Part shown: positions 1 through 8,164 of the stretch, one piece after another
How the letters are laid out: the number at the start of each line of letters is the position of its first letter
How positions within the stretch are numbered: position 1 is the first letter of the stretch
Source of the DNA: G965199725 sp965199725
GTDB taxonomy: Bacteria > Pseudomonadota > Gammaproteobacteria > Nitrosococcales > Methylophagaceae
NCBI GenBank assembly: GCA_965199725.1
Contig: OZ241321.1
Span: 1,054,001-1,118,000 of the forward strand
Length of the DNA stretch: 64,000 nucleotides
Direction: 5' to 3'
Notes under the pieces: generated by a model
Told to the model about the DNA's origin: nothing
The model's input: only the letters and a program-made list of their open reading frames with translations
The model's database searches: none
Translations under genes and position numbers: made by a program

Positions 1-1040
1 TAACTGACGTTTCCTTGTGCCCGGCCATCAATAGTTTTATTACCAGTATCTGCTTCGGCCTCCATATCAAGCAAGGAAAAAATACTATGCGCTGCAGCTA
101 TACCTGCTTGTATTTTGCCGTTTATTTTTGTCAGCCGCTTTAATGGCGTTAATATCATAAACATTGCAGTGACAAACGAAATAAAACTTCCTGCGGTTAT
201 CTTTTCCAACATACCTGGCAATGTTGCCAGATAAATAACGATGGATAACCCCAATACGGTCATTAGTTGAATGATCGGCTGGCTGATTGCATCAGTCGCC
301 ACCATTTTCATTCGTTGTCGCCTATTTTGTTGGTTTACTTGATCAAAACGGTTGCCTTCGTATTGTTGGCCGGCAAAGATTTTAACTTCTCGATGGCCTT
401 CAATTATTTCACTGCTGATGTGGCTAACGCTGCCCATAGAGTCTTGAATAGTTTTGCTGATATGGCGGAAGCGGCTACTGATTATGTAAATCAACCAGGC
501 AATAGCGGGCACAGTTGCTAAAATAATCAGTGAAAGTATACCGTTTAAATAAATCATCCATGCCAGTAAGCCGATAATTGTTAGTGTGTCACGAATTAAA
601 CTTAACAACGCATCCGTGGTAGCATTGGCTACCTGCTCAACATCATAAAGTAATTTTGACATTAATATGCCCGAGGTGGTTTTATCGTAAAAGCTGGCAG
701 GCAATGATAATAGATGCTCAAACATTTCTTGGCGTAATGTTTTGATAGCATTACGCGCAATCCACCCCAGACCATAAGAAGTGATAAAGTTAGCCGTGCC
801 TCGTACCAAAAATAACGTGATAAGGATCAGGGGAATTAGTTTGATGGTGGCACTGTCTCGCTCAACAAAGGTGCCGTCCATCAGCGGTTTCATAATTGCG
901 GCCAAGCCAGTTTCGGTAGCGGCAAATACCAACATGGCAATAACGGCAATGATAAAGGCAAACCAATAAGGTTTTACATACGTTAGTAAGCGTTGGTAGA
1001 TTTGGCCAGCATTTTCTGTATCTGCGGGTTGGTGTCTCAT
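1..1040 (-). CDS. msbA: Lipid A export ATP-binding/permease protein MsbA (partial, N-terminal part)
   Basis: The minus strand is open from an ATG at 1038-1040 to the window edge, giving about 346 residues of a half-size ABC exporter. MsbA flips lipid A-core across the inner membrane. The part present is the transmembrane domain: hydrophobic helices near residues 25-50 and 65-90, the cytoplasmic stretch with LRQEMFEHLLSLPASFYDK, and the later EIIEGHREVKIFAGQQ segment typical of MsbA. The nucleotide-binding domain lies outside the window. The start overlaps the exbD stop by 4 bp, so it is translationally coupled. The order exbB-exbD-msbA is common in gammaproteobacteria, usually followed by lpxK. 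Identification is by family recognition; the call is firm although the ATPase half is not visible. Confidence 0.93.
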   Translation of the reverse strand, partial: MRHQPADTENAGQIYQRLLTYVKPYWFAFIIAVIAMLVFAATETGLAAIMKPLMDGTFVERDSATIKLIPLILITLFLVRGTANFITSYGLGWIARNAIKTLRQEMFEHLLSLPASFYDKTTSGILMSKLLYDVEQVANATTDALLSLIRDTLTIIGLLAWMIYLNGILSLIILATVPAIAWLIYIISSRFRHISKTIQDSMGSVSHISSEIIEGHREVKIFAGQQYEGNRFDQVNQQNRRQRMKMVATDAISQPIIQLMTVLGLSIVIYLATLPGMLEKITAGSFISFVTAMFMILTPLKRLTKINGKIQAGIAAAHSIFSLLDMEAEADTGNKTIDGRAQGNVS

Positions 1041-1450
1041 TCAGGCTGACGAGTTGCTAATGTTAAACGGTTATAACCCAGTTGCCGCGATGTATCCATA
1101 ATTGTTACAACATGCTGATATTCTGCACTGGCATCAGCACTGATAATAATATGCGGGTCAGCATCCTTCCCTGCTGCTTTTTTTAGTCCATCAGCGATTT
1201 TTGCATGAGTCAGGTCATCAAATACGGTATCGTTAATACTGAATGTACCATCAGTAAACACAACTATATCAATAGTAAGTTGTTCTTGCTCCGTTGGCTC
1301 TCCTGTTGCTTCAGGCAAATCCACTTTGAGAGAACTTTCTCGCACAAAACTTGTTGATATCATAAAAAACAACAGCAACAAAAAGACAATATCAATCATT
1401 GGGGTAATGTTAACGTCAACTTCTTCTGGCCGTTGGTTTGACAGCTTCAC
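1037..1450 (-). CDS. exbD: Biopolymer transport protein ExbD/TolR family
   Basis: The 137-residue protein has one N-terminal membrane helix (about residues 15-33, with the family's VNITPMIDIVFLLLLFFM stretch including the proton-path Asp) and a periplasmic domain. ExbD with ExbB uses the proton motive force to energise an outer membrane or envelope process. It overlaps exbB upstream by 4 bp (ATGA) and msbA downstream by 4 bp. This placement, next to comEC and msbA rather than next to tonB, is the common gammaproteobacterial arrangement and suggests a role in the envelope or lipid A context, although the partner protein is unknown. TolR is the alternative name; no tol-pal genes are nearby. Confidence 0.9.
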   Translation of the reverse strand: MKLSNQRPEEVDVNITPMIDIVFLLLLFFMISTSFVRESSLKVDLPEATGEPTEQEQLTIDIVVFTDGTFSINDTVFDDLTHAKIADGLKKAAGKDADPHIIISADASAEYQHVVTIMDTSRQLGYNRLTLATRQPE

Positions 1451-2082
1451 AATTTTGCATCCTCATTGGAGTCTTTATTGCTATGCAATATGTCAACAAG
1501 TTTAATCGCCTCTTGCTCCATGTGGATAATGAGGTTATTAATTTTTGCTTTAAAATGGCGATAAAAAATAACGCTAGGTATGGCAATCATTAAACCGAAA
1601 GCGGTTGTTAATAATGCTTCAGAAATGCCGCCAGCCAAAGTGTTCGGATTGCCCACACCTTCGGTAGTAATGACAGCAAATACTTTAATCATGCCAATCA
1701 CGGTCCCTAACAAGCCTAATAATGGTGAAATAGCGGCAATCGTACCAAGTGTATTTAAGTTGCGTTCCAGCGTGACAGCTACATGCCGACCAATATCTTC
1801 AATCGCTTCTCGTGTGGCGTCTCGAGAGCTATTACGGTGCATTAAGCCAGCGGCAAGAATCTGGCCTAGTGGTGAGCTGTTATATAGCTTGTGAATTTTC
1901 TTATTATCAATTTGATCATTACGTAGCCAATGCAAAATTTCATCAGTCACATCAGTGGGCGATATACGTTTGGCCTGTAAGACCCAAAAGCGTTCACCAA
2001 TAATTGCGCTTGCCACTATAAGACAAAAAAACAAGGGGTGCATGATCCATCCACCCGCTGTATAAAACTCTAACATAATCAC
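1447..2082 (-). CDS. exbB: MotA/TolQ/ExbB proton channel family protein
   Basis: The 211-residue protein has three hydrophobic segments (about residues 10-28, 108-130 and 150-172). The signature LGTIAAISPLLGLLGTVIGM is followed by the second conserved segment AGGISEALLTTAFGLMIAIP. This is the pentameric proton-channel component that pairs with ExbD. The start is ATG at 2082, with a second ATG two codons in; either is possible. It is the first gene of the exbB-exbD-msbA unit and lies 42 bp downstream of comEC on the same strand. The function is firm at family level, the substrate system is not known. Confidence 0.9.
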   Translation of the reverse strand: MIMLEFYTAGGWIMHPLFFCLIVASAIIGERFWVLQAKRISPTDVTDEILHWLRNDQIDNKKIHKLYNSSPLGQILAAGLMHRNSSRDATREAIEDIGRHVAVTLERNLNTLGTIAAISPLLGLLGTVIGMIKVFAVITTEGVGNPNTLAGGISEALLTTAFGLMIAIPSVIFYRHFKAKINNLIIHMEQEAIKLVDILHSNKDSNEDAKL

Positions 2083-2124
2083 TCTCTATGCAAATATAAA
2101 GCTTTATAATACGCGAAAAGCGCT

Positions 2125-4407
2125 TTATTCAGTAGCCTTAGATCGCCAAATTTTGGCGGATGCCTGTCGCCATGTCCTTGTCAGTGAGTATGAATCAGCC
2201 GTCATCTTGAATTGTATGGCGCCATGATCGGCGCTATTTAGCATAGTGATACCCTTTGTTTGATAGCGATCAACAACCGCCTCTGCGGGAAATCGGTAGC
2301 GGTTATGGTAGCCCAGTGGGAATAAGACGATATCAGGTTTAACAGCGTGAATAAATGAATCACTTGAAGACGTATTACTGCCGTGATGCGGTGCAACAAG
2401 TATGGTTGACCGCAATGCGTTACCATAGCGTGCCACCAGTTTTTGCTCAACAGAATATTCAATGTCAGCAGGCAGCAGTATGCTATTTGCCTGATTTGCG
2501 ATCTTGAGCACACAGGAACGATTGTTTTTGCCACTGGCGACAGGGCTGCTAGGGATGTCATCTGGATGAAGCATCGTAAAATCAACTTCATCCCATTGCC
2601 ATGATTGGCCAGCATAACACGGTGTTGCATTGGGTAATTTTTCGGTAGCACCACTCAAAACAGTAGTAACCGCCATACTGTTAATCAGCGGAATAGCGCC
2701 GCCCATATGATCATTATCGCCATGACTGACAATAAGTGTATCAATTTTTTTAACCCCTTGGTGCTGTAGAAATGGTTTGATAACCGTAGTGCCAATGTTA
2801 AAACTATCACTAAATTTGGCGCCGGTATCAAACACCAGTGTATAGTTATGTGTTTGCACAACAGCAGATAATCCTTGCCCGGCATCCAGTAATATAAACC
2901 AGAATTCCCCCTTGTCTGGTCGGTCAGGTTGTACTAAAAATAATGGTGAAAAACCGAACAAACCCAGCCATTTAGCTGGTAACTTCTTCGGTGTTAGCAG
3001 CAGTAATGTGCCCAGAATAATGGGCGCCCAGTACACTATCGGAATTGGTAAGCTCTGCCAGTGCGAGTAAGATAGCGAGGCAAGATAGCGCAGTATCATC
3101 CATAAAAGATTAAGTGCATATTCAGCAATATCCAGCAAAAAAGCCCCTACAGGCTCAATCAGCCATAGTAAGATGCTGGCAGCCAGCAGTATTGGTACTA
3201 CAAAAAGGCTGATAACTGGTATGGCAATGAAGTTGGCAAAGGGTGCAATGATTGATGTTTGCAGAAAAAATATCAGCAGTAGCGGGGTTAGTCCCAAGGC
3301 AATCAGGGTATGGATTTTTGCCCACTGCCAGCGTGGCGCAGGAAAACGGTGTTGACTGACAAACAAGATAATCGCCACAGCGGTAAAGGATAACCAAAAA
3401 CCAGCAGATAATAATGATAATGGATCAAACACCACGATAAGTAGCAAGCTGATAGTCAAGATGGTACTGGTGGGTATAGGGCGACGAACCAATAATGAAC
3501 CCATGAAAATGCCTACCATGATAATTGCACGTTGACTGGGTATGGAAAAACCGGCTAATGCTGCATAAAAAAAAGCGATAACAAAACCACCAATAGCAGC
3601 TGCTTCATTGGCAGGTAATCGCAACAGGCACGCCGTTTTTCGTGACCAAAGCCAGCGAAATAAGAAAAAACCAATAGCAGCAGCCAGACCGATATGTAAA
3701 CCGGAGATAGCGAGCAAATGGCTGGTGCCGGACAAGCGTAATACTTGCCATTGCTCCTGAGTGATGTAGTGACGCGCTCCAGTTGTCAACCCTTGAATAA
3801 GGGCAAAATTTGGACTATTGGTGAGATGCCTGTAGATATTTGCGGTTAATGTTTGTCTGAGCGCATCTATGGAATAGAAGGCAGGGAGATCAACGCGCTT
3901 GTTTTCAGGGTTTTTGCGCACGTAACCTGTTCCACCAATTTTTTGTTGGAATAACCAGCCTTCATAGTCAAAACTACCCGGATTTATCAGGCCGCGAGGT
4001 TGTTTCAAACGCACAGTTAGCTGCCATTTTTCCCCTGCATATAAGTCGTCCGGGAAAGGGCGATACCAATTCAAGCGCAATTTATCAGGTAAACCAACAG
4101 CAGGTTTATCAGGGCTGAACTCAAAGTTAATTAGCTTATGCCCGTATTCGGGAATACTGTCAATAGTGCCAACAACAAGTAAATCCTGACCGACTAAATC
4201 ATCCGCCAGTTGATTATTGAGTGTGTAGCTGGTATGGAATAATACCCATAATGCCCCTAGGCAGGTAACAGCCAGTAATCGGGTACTGTTAAACAGTAAC
4301 AGTATGGTGACAAGCAAAAGCCCCCACAGCCATTCAATAGCAGGCATAAAGGGCAACTGTAGAAACAGCAGGCAGCCCAAGGTAAATGAAATAGCTATTT
4401 TAATCAC
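2125..4407 (-). CDS. comEC: ComEC/Rec2 DNA internalisation channel
   Basis: The 760-residue polytopic protein has the ComEC layout: an N-terminal DUF4131 domain with the first helices, then the multi-helix competence domain (LRLSGTSHLLAISGLHIGL, about residues 225-245), and a C-terminal metallo-beta-lactamase domain (VSHGDNDHMGGAIPLINS, and later APHHGSNTSS) that is proposed to degrade the non-transported strand. It forms the inner-membrane channel for single-stranded DNA uptake during natural transformation. Full length for the family. It is divergent from the DUF2062 gene, with 48 bp between starts. Together with dprA at 30 kb it suggests natural competence may be possible; pilus genes are not in the window. 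Confidence 0.93.
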   Translation of the reverse strand: MIKIAISFTLGCLLFLQLPFMPAIEWLWGLLLVTILLLFNSTRLLAVTCLGALWVLFHTSYTLNNQLADDLVGQDLLVVGTIDSIPEYGHKLINFEFSPDKPAVGLPDKLRLNWYRPFPDDLYAGEKWQLTVRLKQPRGLINPGSFDYEGWLFQQKIGGTGYVRKNPENKRVDLPAFYSIDALRQTLTANIYRHLTNSPNFALIQGLTTGARHYITQEQWQVLRLSGTSHLLAISGLHIGLAAAIGFFLFRWLWSRKTACLLRLPANEAAAIGGFVIAFFYAALAGFSIPSQRAIIMVGIFMGSLLVRRPIPTSTILTISLLLIVVFDPLSLLSAGFWLSFTAVAIILFVSQHRFPAPRWQWAKIHTLIALGLTPLLLIFFLQTSIIAPFANFIAIPVISLFVVPILLAASILLWLIEPVGAFLLDIAEYALNLLWMILRYLASLSYSHWQSLPIPIVYWAPIILGTLLLLTPKKLPAKWLGLFGFSPLFLVQPDRPDKGEFWFILLDAGQGLSAVVQTHNYTLVFDTGAKFSDSFNIGTTVIKPFLQHQGVKKIDTLIVSHGDNDHMGGAIPLINSMAVTTVLSGATEKLPNATPCYAGQSWQWDEVDFTMLHPDDIPSSPVASGKNNRSCVLKIANQANSILLPADIEYSVEQKLVARYGNALRSTILVAPHHGSNTSSSDSFIHAVKPDIVLFPLGYHNRYRFPAEAVVDRYQTKGITMLNSADHGAIQFKMTADSYSLTRTWRQASAKIWRSKATE

Positions 4408-4455
4408 GAGTGCCTTATAATATCAGGTGAATATTCACCTACAGTTAAAAGTCAT

Positions 4456-4965
4456 ATGCCTCGTAAATTTCTTAGGCGCATCATGCCAGATAATAATGCC
4501 ATGAGTAAGCATCAAAATCTGCAAAAATTTGGTCAGCGCCTCGCAGAACCAAAATTATGGCATTTGAATCGCTATTCCGTATCAGGCGGTGTTGCTATTG
4601 GTTTATTTATTAGTTTTTTGCCTATTTTTGGTCAGATGCTCGCTGCAGCAATGCTAGCTATTATTTTTCGGGTTAATCTGCCAGTTGCGGTATTTAGTAC
4701 CTGGTTCAGCAACCCGCTTACCTATGCACCTATTTTATTTGCTTCCTACAAATTAGGCGCATGGTTGTTGCAGCTTCCTGTAAAGGAGCACCCGTTTGAT
4801 ACGTCGTGGGAGTGGGTAATCCATACATTATTACCAATTTGGCAGCCTTTGTTGTTGGGGTCATTAATATATGGCATTGCCGCCGCGTTGATAGGCATGA
4901 GTGTAGTGCGTTTGATTTGGCGTTTAATCGTTATTAGAAGTTGGCGCGGGCGGCGCAGGCTATAA
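4456..4965 (+). CDS. DUF2062 domain membrane protein
   Basis: The 169-residue protein starts with MPRKFLRRIMPD, the typical N-terminus of the DUF2062 family that usually sits beside comEC in gammaproteobacteria. It has a glycine-rich region (about residues 45-75) and hydrophobic stretches near residues 48-75, 82-105 and 130-155, ending with an arginine-rich tail. The biochemical function of the family is unknown. An in-frame ATG at 4489 could be an alternative start, but the upstream MPRKFLRR segment is conserved in relatives, so the longer form is preferred. Confidence 0.85.
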   Translation: MPRKFLRRIMPDNNAMSKHQNLQKFGQRLAEPKLWHLNRYSVSGGVAIGLFISFLPIFGQMLAAAMLAIIFRVNLPVAVFSTWFSNPLTYAPILFASYKLGAWLLQLPVKEHPFDTSWEWVIHTLLPIWQPLLLGSLIYGIAAALIGMSVVRLIWRLIVIRSWRGRRRL

Positions 4966-5171
4966 TAAGTTATAGCTAATAATTTTGTTTGATTTTTTAT
5001 TTTGAAAAATACGCGAATATATTTAGCTTAATTTGCTATTATAATCCCTTTAGCCTATGTCTTGAGGCTTTAATATCAAGTCGCAATGGCTTTTGTAGAT
5101 ATCAATTTGACGTGGTAAATATAGTGCTTATACTTAAGTAAGTAGATGATTTTACGCTTTAGAAGAGTCCC

Positions 5172-5402
5172 ATGAGCCAAGAAAATAGCTCCCTTTTTAA
5201 GAAAAGCTCAGTAGTTAATCAGGAAAAACTGAACAAAATAGTTTTTATTGCTCTAAGTCTTGGAATATTTTTGGTGGATTACATTTCTGTCTTGGCTATC
5301 TGGGACTATCTACACACCGATTCTCATGGAAAGCTTTCAGCACTCTTCTGGTTGTTTGGGGATGCGGCGCAGGCGTATTCAATGTGGTTAATGAGTATTT
5401 AG
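5172..5402 (+). CDS. Small membrane protein, possibly a frameshifted AtpI-like protein
   Basis: The 76-codon ORF has a charged N-terminus and a hydrophobic helix at about residues 25-45. It is not recognised as it stands. The +1-shifted frame after about 5360 continues as CGAGVFNVVNEYLAKTNN to a TAA near 5428. This gives a second glycine-containing helix, as in AtpI or other two-helix small membrane proteins (helix-loop-helix, then GAGxxN). The present C-terminus (DAAQAYSMWLMSI) is less plausible. A single-base loss in TTTGGGGATGCGG would explain the change. Whether it is a real lesion, a sequence error or a true short protein cannot be decided here. It stands alone, convergent with lolD. Confidence 0.45.
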   Translation: MSQENSSLFKKSSVVNQEKLNKIVFIALSLGIFLVDYISVLAIWDYLHTDSHGKLSALFWLFGDAAQAYSMWLMSI

Positions 5403-5450
5403 CCAAAACGAATAATAAGTTAAGGTAAAACTTACCTCTGCTTGACAAGC

Positions 5451-6137
5451 TTAACCATCTGGCATGAGCTTGCCATCAACTAGCGTCATTGTTCTATCCA
5501 TTTGGGCAGCAAGCCTGCTATCATGAGTTACCATTATCAATGTGGTGTGCAATGACTCATTCAGGGCAATAATTAAATCCAATATATCGCCTGCTGTACG
5601 CTGATCCAGATTACCAGTGGGTTCATCAGCTAATAAACAGTCAGGCTGGGTAATTAATGCGCGCACCAACGCGATGCGTTGACGTTCACCACCTGATAGC
5701 TCATCTGGCTTGTGATTAAGGCGATCCCCGAGACCCACTTTCTCCAATAATGCTTTGGCCTGTTGCTGAGCATATTGCCGTTTTTCGCCGCCAATTAAAA
5801 GTGGTATTACCGCATTTTCCAATGTAGTAAACTCTGACAATAGATGATGAAACTGGTAGACGAAACCTAAACATTGATTACGTAGCTTACTTAACGCATT
5901 GATTGACAATGCATTAATATCTTGTCCATGAATTTCAACGCTACCACTGTTGGGCTTATCCAGTCCGCCCAGTAAATGCAGTAGCGTGCTTTTGCCTACG
6001 CCAGATCGGCCAATAATAGCAAGGCGTTCACCTTGATGCACAGTCAGGTTAATATCCTTGAGTACATAGGTTTTCAGATCACCTTCAGTAAACTCTTTAG
6101 TAAGTTGTTTACATTGCAGCAGGATGCGACTAGTCAT
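5451..6137 (-). CDS. lolD: Lipoprotein-releasing system ATP-binding protein LolD
   Basis: ABC ATPase of 228 residues from the ATG at 6135-6137. Walker A is GRSGVGKSTLLH, the signature is LSGGERQRIALVRAL, and Walker B is CLLADEPTGNLD. LolD powers transfer of outer-membrane lipoproteins from the inner membrane to LolA. An upstream in-frame start at 6242 would add 35 residues lying inside the permease gene and is unlikely. The chosen start overlaps the stop of the permease gene by 8 bp, consistent with a coupled permease-ATPase operon. Confidence 0.93.
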   Translation of the reverse strand: MTSRILLQCKQLTKEFTEGDLKTYVLKDINLTVHQGERLAIIGRSGVGKSTLLHLLGGLDKPNSGSVEIHGQDINALSINALSKLRNQCLGFVYQFHHLLSEFTTLENAVIPLLIGGEKRQYAQQQAKALLEKVGLGDRLNHKPDELSGGERQRIALVRALITQPDCLLADEPTGNLDQRTAGDILDLIIALNESLHTTLIMVTHDSRLAAQMDRTMTLVDGKLMPDG

Positions 6138-7377
6138 AACGTAAAGCTTCAGCAGGGCGGGTTCTGGCAGCTTGCCATGATGGGTAGAGCGTTGACAATA
6201 ATGACAGTATAAGGGCGACAGCGCCAATGATGGTGACATCATGCCACTGTAGATCTGACGGCAGATTGCTGATGTAGTAAACGTCAGCTGGTAAAAGCCG
6301 ATAACCCAATAACCGTTCTAAAAAGGCTGTAAATGCCTCAATGTTATACGATAAGGCAGCTCCACCAATGATACCAATAAATGTGCCAATCACGCCGATT
6401 AAGGTGCCTTGAATTATAAAAACGGTCATGATATTACGAGGGGTCATACCAAGTGTACGTAAGATAGCAATATCAGCCTGTTTATCAGTCACCATCATGA
6501 TGAGTGTTGATACGATATTAAATGCAGCAACCGCAATGATCAGCGTAAGAATAACAAACATAACGGTTTTTTCAGTTTTGAGCGCTCGGAAAAAATTGGC
6601 GTGTTGATAAGTCCAGTCTATGACGCGATAAGTGCTTGGTAAATTAGTCGACAGTTCACGACTAATCTGCGGTGCCTTATAGATATTACTTAACTTAAGA
6701 CGTAGCCCCGTTATTTTATCGGGAATACGAAACAATTTAGCCGCATCGTTGATATTCATAACAGCCAATGCGCTGTCATATTCGTACATGCCTATTTCAA
6801 ACACACCTGCGACATGAAGTTGCTTTAATCTTGGCATTATGCCTGCGGGCGTTGTCGTGACACGTGGGGTAATCAGAGTGATTTTATCGCCAGCGACAAC
6901 ATCCATTGCGGTGGCTAAATCCTTACCAAGAACGATGCCAAAACTGTCAGGCACCAGTGAATAAAGTTGACCTTGAATCATTTTACTATCAATGTTAGAA
7001 ACACGGCTTTCAAGATCAGGGTTGATGCCACGTATAAGCGTACCTCTAACACGATTGCTTTTGCTTAGCATTGCCTGACCTTCAATGAAGGGTGCTGAAT
7101 CAATTACATTGGTAAAATCATTTACTTTTGCTTGTAGTTGTTGCCAGTTTGTGAGCGTGCCACCCATGCCAGTAATAAATGCATGTGATGTCATACCCAA
7201 AATGCGTTTACGTAGCTCTTCTTCAAAGCCGTTCATCACTGATAGCACTGTAATTAATGCAGCAACCCCTAGCGCAATGCCCAGCATTGATGTTAGAGAA
7301 ATAAACGAGATAAAGTGATTTCGGCGTTTAGCACGGACGTAGCGTAGCCCAATAATTATACTAAGTGGCTTAAACAC
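6130..7377 (-). CDS. lolC: Lipoprotein-releasing ABC permease, LolC/LolE family
   Basis: The 415-residue protein has an N-terminal helix (GLRYVRAKRRNHFISFISLTSM, residues about 10-50, given here only as a landmark in two parts: GLRYVRAKRRNHF and ISFISLTSM), a periplasmic MacB-like domain, and three C-terminal FtsX helices (about 270-300, 315-345, 375-400) ending with the typical EALRYD. With LolD it extracts lipoproteins from the inner membrane. Only one LolC/E-type permease is present here, so either the second is elsewhere or this is a single-permease (LolF-like) system. It lies 6 bp downstream of rpiA on the same strand. Confidence 0.9.
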   Translation of the reverse strand: MFKPLSIIIGLRYVRAKRRNHFISFISLTSMLGIALGVAALITVLSVMNGFEEELRKRILGMTSHAFITGMGGTLTNWQQLQAKVNDFTNVIDSAPFIEGQAMLSKSNRVRGTLIRGINPDLESRVSNIDSKMIQGQLYSLVPDSFGIVLGKDLATAMDVVAGDKITLITPRVTTTPAGIMPRLKQLHVAGVFEIGMYEYDSALAVMNINDAAKLFRIPDKITGLRLKLSNIYKAPQISRELSTNLPSTYRVIDWTYQHANFFRALKTEKTVMFVILTLIIAVAAFNIVSTLIMMVTDKQADIAILRTLGMTPRNIMTVFIIQGTLIGVIGTFIGIIGGAALSYNIEAFTAFLERLLGYRLLPADVYYISNLPSDLQWHDVTIIGAVALILSLLSTLYPSWQAARTRPAEALRYD

Positions 7378-7383
7378 AAAGAC

Positions 7384-8046
7384 TTACCTTACAGTAACAA
7401 CTTTAACACCATCTTTGCTACCGAGTAGCAATATATCAGCAGTGCGCATAGCAAATAAGCCATTAGTCACAACACCAACTATATCATTTAATTGTTTTTC
7501 CAGTTTTATCGGCTCTATAATTTGCCAGCCGTGCACATCAATAATGACATTGCTGTTATCAGTAATGAGCCCTTCACGGTAAACAGGTTGACCGCCCATT
7601 TTTACAATTTCACGAGATACATAACTGCGCGACATTGGTACCACTTCAACCGGTAACGGGAACTTGCCAAGCACGTTAACCAATTTACCTGCATCAGCAA
7701 TACAAACAAACTGAGTGCTAGCCGCAGCAATGATCTTTTCACGGGTGAGCGCACCGCCCCCTCCTTTGATTAACTGTAAATTGTGATTTGATTCATCAGC
7801 CCCATCAACATACACAGCAACATCATTCGTCTGGTTGAGATCAAATACCTTAATGCCATGTTGCTCCAATCGCTCGGTTGATACGCTGGAGCTTGAAACC
7901 GCACCTTCAATGCGACCTTTAATGGTAGCCAGCGCATCAATGAAATGATTAACAGTTGAGCCAGTACCAACGCCTACAATACCATCAGTATTAATATAGT
8001 CTAATGCTGCATAGGCAGCTTGTTTTTTCATTTCATCGGCAGTCAT
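7384..8046 (-). CDS. rpiA: Ribose-5-phosphate isomerase A
   Basis: The 220-residue enzyme interconverts ribose 5-phosphate and ribulose 5-phosphate in the pentose phosphate pathway. Visible family motifs are GVGTGSTVNHFIDAL near residue 25 (phosphate binding), DGADESNHNLQLIKGGGGAL near residues 80-100 (catalytic Asp and Lys), and a C-terminal GVVTNGLFA. Length is normal. It is divergently transcribed from ilvA, as in many gammaproteobacteria, with a 118-bp shared upstream region. Confidence 0.95.
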   Translation of the reverse strand: MTADEMKKQAAYAALDYINTDGIVGVGTGSTVNHFIDALATIKGRIEGAVSSSSVSTERLEQHGIKVFDLNQTNDVAVYVDGADESNHNLQLIKGGGGALTREKIIAAASTQFVCIADAGKLVNVLGKFPLPVEVVPMSRSYVSREIVKMGGQPVYREGLITDNSNVIIDVHGWQIIEPIKLEKQLNDIVGVVTNGLFAMRTADILLLGSKDGVKVVTVR

Positions 8047-8164
8047 GTTAATGTCCTTATGAAATTGATTGGTAAACTGGCATTAATTATAGAGATAAAT
8101 AGCGAGTGATGTTAGTGTTAAGTACAGAATTACTGGTATCGTTTATTATTTTTGAAGAGCTTGT

